26,186 bases of DNA from Methanobacteriota archaeon (GTDB taxonomy: Archaea > Thermoplasmatota > Thermoplasmata > RBG-16-68-12), in NCBI GenBank assembly GCA_005878325.1, contig VBMR01000080.1, forward strand, positions 1 to 26,186. The letters are read 5' to 3'. The notes under the pieces were generated by a model. That model did not search any database. It worked only from the letters and a program-made list of their open reading frames with translations, and was not told the origin of the DNA. Numbering within the stretch: position 1 is the stretch's first letter; each line of letters starts with the position of its first letter. Made by a program: the position numbers and the translations under genes. Positions 23,082 to 26,186 of this stretch are shown in pieces.

Positions 23082-23182
23082 GGGTCCACCGCCGGCCGCA
23101 AGGGGCGGAGGGAATTTGGAGTTTCCGCATGACGACATTGAGGCAGAAGGATTAAAGTGGGGTCGGTGGGGTTCGCGGCGCG

Positions 23183-24148
23183 ATGGTCCGCGTTCAGGTG
23201 ATCGCCTACGCGCCGACCGAATTTCTGGAAGAGGCGGACGTCACGATCGGCCGCTGTCGGGAACTCGTCGAGAAGTTCTCCGTCACCTGGGTCAACGTCG
23301 TCGACCCGGATAGCCGGACGTTGGAGGAACTGGAGACGCTGTTCGCGTGCCACCCGCTCGCCCTCGAGGACGCGCAGAATCAAGACCTGGCCCCCAAAGT
23401 CGATGTGTACGAGGACGTCGTCTTCATCGTCGCGCGGACGATCGTCTGGGCCGAAGAGATCGACACGGATCAGCTCTCCCTATTCGTCGCGAAGAAGTTC
23501 CTCATCACGATCCACGACAAAGTATTCCCCCAGCTGGAGGACGTCCGGATCCGCCTCCGGAAGAAGAATCCGAAGCTCCTGAAGTCCGGCCCCGATTTCC
23601 TTGCGTACACGATCCTGGATCTGCTCGTCGACTCGTACTTCCCCCACTTGGACCGGTTCCAATCTCTGCTCGATCAACTGGAAGAGGAAATCATTGCACA
23701 TCCGAGCGGGCATGGCATCGCGAGCCTTCACGAACTGCGCACGGATATCGTCCGGTTGCGGAACTCGCTGCGGCCTCAACGGGACATGTTCGCCGTGCTC
23801 GGTCGTCTCGAAATCCCGGTCTTCCGAAAGGAGACCCGGACCTACCTTCGCGACGTGCAGGACCACATGATCAGCGCCCTCGACTCCCTCGACGTGAACC
23901 GCGAAATCGCCGCGAGTCTCATGGAAGTCCAAGCGACCCTCGCGTCCAACCAGGTGAACGAGGTAATCAAGGCCCTCACGGTCGTCTTCACCATCACGTT
24001 GCCCATCGCGATCGTGTCCAGCGCTTTCGGGATGAACGTGGCCTTCTTCGGGTTCAATACGCCCGAAGGGCTGTACCTCGCCCTCGCGATGATGGCGGTG
24101 CCGACCTTGGCCCTCTGGGCCTGGATGCGCCGCAAAGGATGGTTCTGA
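23183..24148 (+). CDS. corA: CorA-family divalent metal transporter
   Basis: This 321-residue Mg2+/Co2+/Ni2+ channel has a large N-terminal cytosolic alpha/beta domain and long stalk helix (residues ~1-255). Two C-terminal transmembrane helices follow, joined by the signature GMN motif (SSAFGMNVAFFGF, near residue 284) and ending WAWMRRKGWF. It forms a homopentamer in the cytoplasmic membrane and gates by sensing internal Mg2+. ATG 23183 is about 27 bp downstream of an AT-rich element (GATTAAAG, 23151-23158), consistent with a leaderless transcript. Length and topology are standard. Confidence 0.93.
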   Translation: MVRVQVIAYAPTEFLEEADVTIGRCRELVEKFSVTWVNVVDPDSRTLEELETLFACHPLALEDAQNQDLAPKVDVYEDVVFIVARTIVWAEEIDTDQLSLFVAKKFLITIHDKVFPQLEDVRIRLRKKNPKLLKSGPDFLAYTILDLLVDSYFPHLDRFQSLLDQLEEEIIAHPSGHGIASLHELRTDIVRLRNSLRPQRDMFAVLGRLEIPVFRKETRTYLRDVQDHMISALDSLDVNREIAASLMEVQATLASNQVNEVIKALTVVFTITLPIAIVSSAFGMNVAFFGFNTPEGLYLALAMMAVPTLALWAWMRRKGWF

Positions 24149-24198
24149 GGCATGCGCGGCGGGGCGGTGTGCCCTCCCGAATCGGAAGCGGGAGAGCG

Positions 24199-24327
24199 AT
24201 GATGGGAGCGTGGAAGGATTCCGACGACTCCCATCGGGAGTACACGCGCGAGGACCTGCGGCAACGGCGGACCACAAAGGGAATCGTCATCCCCGGTGAG
24301 GGCGTGATCGTCACCGCGAGAAAATGA
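24199..24327 (+). CDS. Possible 42-residue basic protein
   Basis: This frame of 42 codons starts at tandem ATGs (24199) after GGGAGAG and ends at TGA 24327. The product is charged (MGAWKDSDDSHREYTREDL, then RQRRTTKGIVIPGEGVIVTA), with a tail that looks like a short beta hairpin. I recognise no family. A good ribosome site and position 50 bp downstream of corA support it; short length counts against. Confidence 0.4.
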   Translation: MMGAWKDSDDSHREYTREDLRQRRTTKGIVIPGEGVIVTARK

Positions 24328-24350
24328 GCTTGCTTCCCGTCACTGTCTGG

Positions 24351-24381
24351 TTTGTCAAGGCGGAAGCCCCGGGTTGACAAA
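24351..24381. repeat. Inverted repeat between the small ORF and the next gene
   Basis: TTTGTCAA (24351-24358) and TTGACAAA (24374-24381) are perfect 8-bp inverted arms with a 15-base GC-rich spacer, flanked by GG and (after one extra A) CC. It may be an operator or an RNA hairpin. A third TGACAA lies at 24411-24416. Confidence 0.6.
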
Positions 24382-24394
24382 ACCTCTTCCCCGG

Positions 24395-24793
24395 ATGGGT
24401 TCGCATGGGCTGACAACGCCCACCTCACCGCTTAGACGCAGGAAGAAGGCTCTCAAGACGACAAGCGACGAGCGACGGCTGTCGAACGCGACCAAGTTTC
24501 TCGTCATTTGGTGGATGTCGAAGACTCCCTATGCGGCGGTGTTCACGAACCGAGTTGCAGCGGAGGCGGCGGCGAACGTGCGGAACGCTCTGTTGGTCAC
24601 GTTCAACGGGCCGCGGACCAATGTGGAAGCCGTCGTCGACTGGTACCGACGCGACGACGACGGTCAACCGATGCCGGCCGAATGGCGGGAGTTGATGGGG
24701 CACATGCATGCGCCATGGCGGGCTCGGCCCGCGGTCGGTGCGGATGGAGTCCAGACCGATCTCACCGCGTCGACAGATTCTGTCGAAGCATAG
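24395..24793 (+). CDS. Hypothetical protein
   Basis: From ATG 24395 this frame gives 132 residues: a basic, Ser/Thr-rich start (SPLRRRKKALKTTSDERR), then a central part that looks folded (KFLVIWWMSKTPYAAVFTNR, AAEAAANVRNALLVTFNG, VEAVVDWYRRDDDGQPMPAE). Third-position G+C is high, as in neighbouring genes, which argues that it is translated. I recognise no domain. TTG 24374 would add seven codons but lies inside the inverted repeat. It is convergent with the carbonic anhydrase gene, six bases apart. Confidence 0.5.
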   Translation: MGSHGLTTPTSPLRRRKKALKTTSDERRLSNATKFLVIWWMSKTPYAAVFTNRVAAEAAANVRNALLVTFNGPRTNVEAVVDWYRRDDDGQPMPAEWRELMGHMHAPWRARPAVGADGVQTDLTASTDSVEA

Positions 24794-24799
24794 CCGTGC

Positions 24800-25303
24800 C
24801 TACGTCACGCGATTCAGTTTTCCCGTCTTCACATCGTAGATGAACCCCGTTACGGGCGTGCCCTTCGGGATGAAGGCGTTCGTCTTTATGCGCTGGACTT
24901 GAGTGCGAACGTTCTCCTCGAGGTCGCTGAAGGCGTTGAAGTTGATTTTCTCCGCGTTCGTGCCGTACTTCTTCGAAAGCCTGTCCTGAAGGTCCCGATC
25001 CTTGAATGTCAGCATGCCGCAATCCGTGTGGCTGACCACAAGGAACTCGCGCGTGCCGAGAAGTTCTGTCGAAATGATGAACGATCGAAGCGCGTCTTCC
25101 GTGGCAATGCCCCCGGCGTTCCGGATTACGTGGGTATCGCCCTCGCGGAGGCCGGTGATCGCGTGTACGTCGATCCGGGCATCCATGCAAGCGAGGATCG
25201 CGAGTTTCTTCGCGGGCGGCAAGGGCAATTCGCTCCGGTCGAACGTCCTTGCATATTCCGAATTCGCCGAAAGCAAGTCCTTGAGCAACGGGGTGTCGGG
25301 CAT
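24800..25303 (-). CDS. Beta-class carbonic anhydrase
   Basis: This 167-residue enzyme interconverts CO2 and bicarbonate. The zinc ligands are visible: Cys and the Asp-Arg dyad in ILACMDARIDV, and His plus Cys in VVSHTDCGML. The loop HVIRNAGGIATEDALRS is diagnostic of the short prokaryotic beta type (cab-like). It is cytosolic, probably dimeric or tetrameric. ATG 25303 (MPDTPLLKDLL) is chosen because a TATA half-site lies about 23 bp upstream, implying a leaderless mRNA; the longer frame runs through the promoter palindrome. It lies 176 bp downstream of the 16S gene on the same strand, where a 23S gene would stand in most archaea. Confidence 0.93.
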   Translation of the reverse strand: MPDTPLLKDLLSANSEYARTFDRSELPLPPAKKLAILACMDARIDVHAITGLREGDTHVIRNAGGIATEDALRSFIISTELLGTREFLVVSHTDCGMLTFKDRDLQDRLSKKYGTNAEKINFNAFSDLEENVRTQVQRIKTNAFIPKGTPVTGFIYDVKTGKLNRVT

Positions 25304-25311
25304 AGCCGGTG

Positions 25312-25330
25312 GATATAACGGCGTTATATC
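25312..25330. promoter_or_regulatory. Palindromic TATA/operator of the carbonic anhydrase gene
   Basis: GATATAACG-G-CGTTATATC is a perfect 9-1-9 palindrome. Its distal arm supplies the likely TATA element for ATG 25303, while the proximal arm covers the region between TATA and the start. A dimeric repressor here would block TBP binding directly. Confidence 0.65.
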
Positions 25331-25395
25331 AGTCTCCGTCTTTTTTTCATGCTCATACGAATACTCGGAACCGGGGCGGGTTCGCTCCCAGGAAT

Positions 25396-25404
25396 CCAAA
25401 AAGG
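25396..25404 (-). terminator. T-run terminator candidate after 16S rRNA
   Basis: The minus strand reads CCTTTTTGG about 78 nt beyond the 16S 3' end and before the carbonic anhydrase promoter. A short U-tract like this can terminate archaeal transcription. Confidence 0.35.
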
Positions 25405-25479
25405 AGTGGATTAGACGTTCGCGATCGGGAAGCAGAGGCCCTTCTCTACCTTGCCAAGGTCTCCTCAGAATGGCGTTCT

Positions 25480-26186
25480 AGGAGGTGATCCATCTGCAGG
25501 TTCCCCTACAGATACCTTGTTCACGTGCTCCCCATGTCGCCATGGGGCGTGGACTGTATCATCATCCGACGTGTGCGTCGGAGCCCGGCGTGCAGTCTCT
25601 GAGGGTTCCGATCTTTCGATCGGCCTTCCCTGCGGATTGTCCGCACCTCGAGATTGTGACCGCTTCGCGGTACTCGAGGATCCTCGGAGTTCCCCGCATA
25701 TAGCCAGGTTTGTTCCGGTTCCTCGCGGATCCGGAGTCGCAACACATTTACGACTTAGCCCTCCTTGCTGAACCTAGGTTCTAGCGCCGCAAAAACGGAA
25801 CCATCACCCAGGCTCAACTCGGGTGGCTTGACGGGCGGTGTGTGCAAGGAGCAGGGGCATATTCACCGCGTGATGTTGACACGCGATTACTACGGAATCC
25901 ATCTTCGTGAGGGCGGGTTACAGCCCTCAGTCCGAACTACGAACGGGTTTCGGGATTGCCTGCACCTCTCGGTGTCGGAACCCATTGTCCCGTCCTTTGT
26001 AGCGCGCGTGTTGCCCGGGGGATTCGGGGCATACGGACCTACCGTTGACCTCTCCTTCCTCTGACTTAGCGCCAGCGGTCCCCTTAGTGTGCGCCCGTCC
26101 CGGAGGACGAACTCGCAACTAAGGGCGAGGGTCTCGTTCGTTATCTGACTTGACAGAACGCCTTACGGTACGAACTGACGACGGCC
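25480..26186 (-). rRNA. rrs: 16S ribosomal RNA, 3' part, interrupted by a group I intron
   Basis: The 3' end is the anti-Shine-Dalgarno GGATCACCTCCT (25491-25480 on the minus strand). Upstream, in transcript order, come GCGCGCTACAAAGG, CCGTAGTAATCGCGTG, and TTGCACACACCGCCCGTC near 25845-25828. The gene leaves the window at about E. coli position 1055. The exon sequence is archaeal and the ACACGCGCGCTACAAAGG type suggests Thermoplasmata relatives. Removing 25522-25749 restores the universal AAGTCGTAACAAGGTA. No 23S or tRNA-Ala follows: the next gene downstream is carbonic anhydrase, so the rRNA genes are unlinked at this side. Confidence 0.97.
25522..25749 (-). ncRNA. Group I self-splicing intron in 16S rRNA
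   Basis: This 228-nt insertion lies between U1498 and A1499 (E. coli numbering by motif). P1: exon AGTCGT pairs with intron GCGACT, giving the required U-G pair at the 5' splice site. P10: TGTT just before the guide pairs with 3' exon AACA. P2: CCGG-A-TCC-GCGA-GGA-A-CCGG hairpin. P3: CCTGGC with GCCGGG. P4: TGCGGG with TCCGCA. P5 region: CCTCGAG with CTCGAGG enclosing ACCGC-GAA-GCGGT. P6: GGG/CCC and CCGATC-GAAA-GATCGG. P7: GACTG with CAGTC, within the conserved CTCAGAGACTGCACG and GATACAGTCC. P8: CCGACG-CACA-CGTCGG. P9: CCCCATG-GCGA-CATGGGG. The last base is G. No protein is encoded inside. The internal order and elements leave little doubt about class; subtype is not assigned. Confidence 0.95.

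Noticed and set aside
25002..25481. A 159-codon plus-strand frame between carbonic anhydrase and 16S
   Set aside because: It runs antisense through the carbonic anhydrase gene and its promoter palindrome, and shows no domain.
25522..25749. The 16S insert as an archaeal bulge-helix-bulge intron or as an assembly chimera
   Set aside because: The full set of group I pairings, including P1 and P10 with the actual exons, is present, and the exons join seamlessly; a chimera would not pair with its flanks.
25522..25749. A homing-endonuclease gene within the 16S intron
   Set aside because: At 228 nt the intron is filled by ribozyme helices; no frame codes a LAGLIDADG, GIY-YIG or HNH motif.
1..26186. 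CRISPR arrays, insertion sequences or prophage genes
   Set aside because: No regularly spaced repeats, transposase motifs, terminal inverted repeats or phage structural genes were seen.

Overview
The window looks like a piece of a GC-rich (roughly 60-65% G+C) archaeal chromosome, most likely from the Thermoplasmatota. The evidence: a 16S rRNA 3' portion with archaeal signatures; a tRNA with a bulge-helix-bulge intron; the archaeal mevalonate trio (HMG-CoA synthase, thiolase, DUF35 OB-fold protein) led by an XRE-type regulator; an AbrB-PhoU regulator; a DUF835/zinc-ribbon membrane protein; TATA boxes about 25 bp upstream of start codons (leaderless genes); and a 16S gene that is not followed by a 23S gene, as is usual in Thermoplasma relatives. 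The lineage call is inference.

Layout. 1-4.6 kb: 3' end of a dodecin, a SAM methyltransferase (-), a DsbA-family protein (+), an amidohydrolase (-) and a frameshifted DUF885 metallohydrolase (+). 4.8-6.3 kb: DUF835 membrane protein (+) and a small zinc-ribbon protein (-). 6.5-9.8 kb: mevalonate-entry operon on the minus strand, in the order XRE regulator, HMG-CoA synthase, thiolase, DUF35 protein, tightly packed behind one strong TATA box. 9.9-10.1 kb: intron-bearing tRNA-Pro(CGG). 10.1-12.9 kb: DUF4287 protein, galactose-1-phosphate uridylyltransferase, TauE/SafE permease and an NTF2-like protein (all -). 12.9-18.4 kb: phosphate region, with an AbrB-PhoU regulator (-) divergent from pstS-pstC-pstA-pstB-phoU (+). 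18.7-24.8 kb: VOC protein, membrane proteins, HxlR regulator with a palindromic operator candidate, a membrane-anchored sulfite-oxidase-like molybdoenzyme, a broken cupin gene and CorA. 24.8-26.2 kb: beta-carbonic anhydrase with a palindromic promoter, then the 3' portion of 16S rRNA (-), running off the window.

The most notable item is a compact 228-nt insertion in the 16S gene, inside the universal 1492R primer site. It has every hallmark of a group I self-splicing intron: a P1 with U-G at the 5' splice site, P10, P3, P4, the P6 hairpin, P7, P8, P9, and a terminal G. It carries no homing-endonuclease gene. A tRNA-Pro intron with a textbook bulge-helix-bulge motif lies elsewhere in the window, so two unrelated intron-removal chemistries appear to coexist.

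Several genes are disrupted. phoU at the end of the pst operon and a cupin gene both lack an internal block of roughly 30-45 residues and change frame at the junction. The DUF885 gene has a single-base-type frameshift, and the methyltransferase has no usable start unless a G7 run is one base short. These could be genuine decay or assembly errors; reads would decide.
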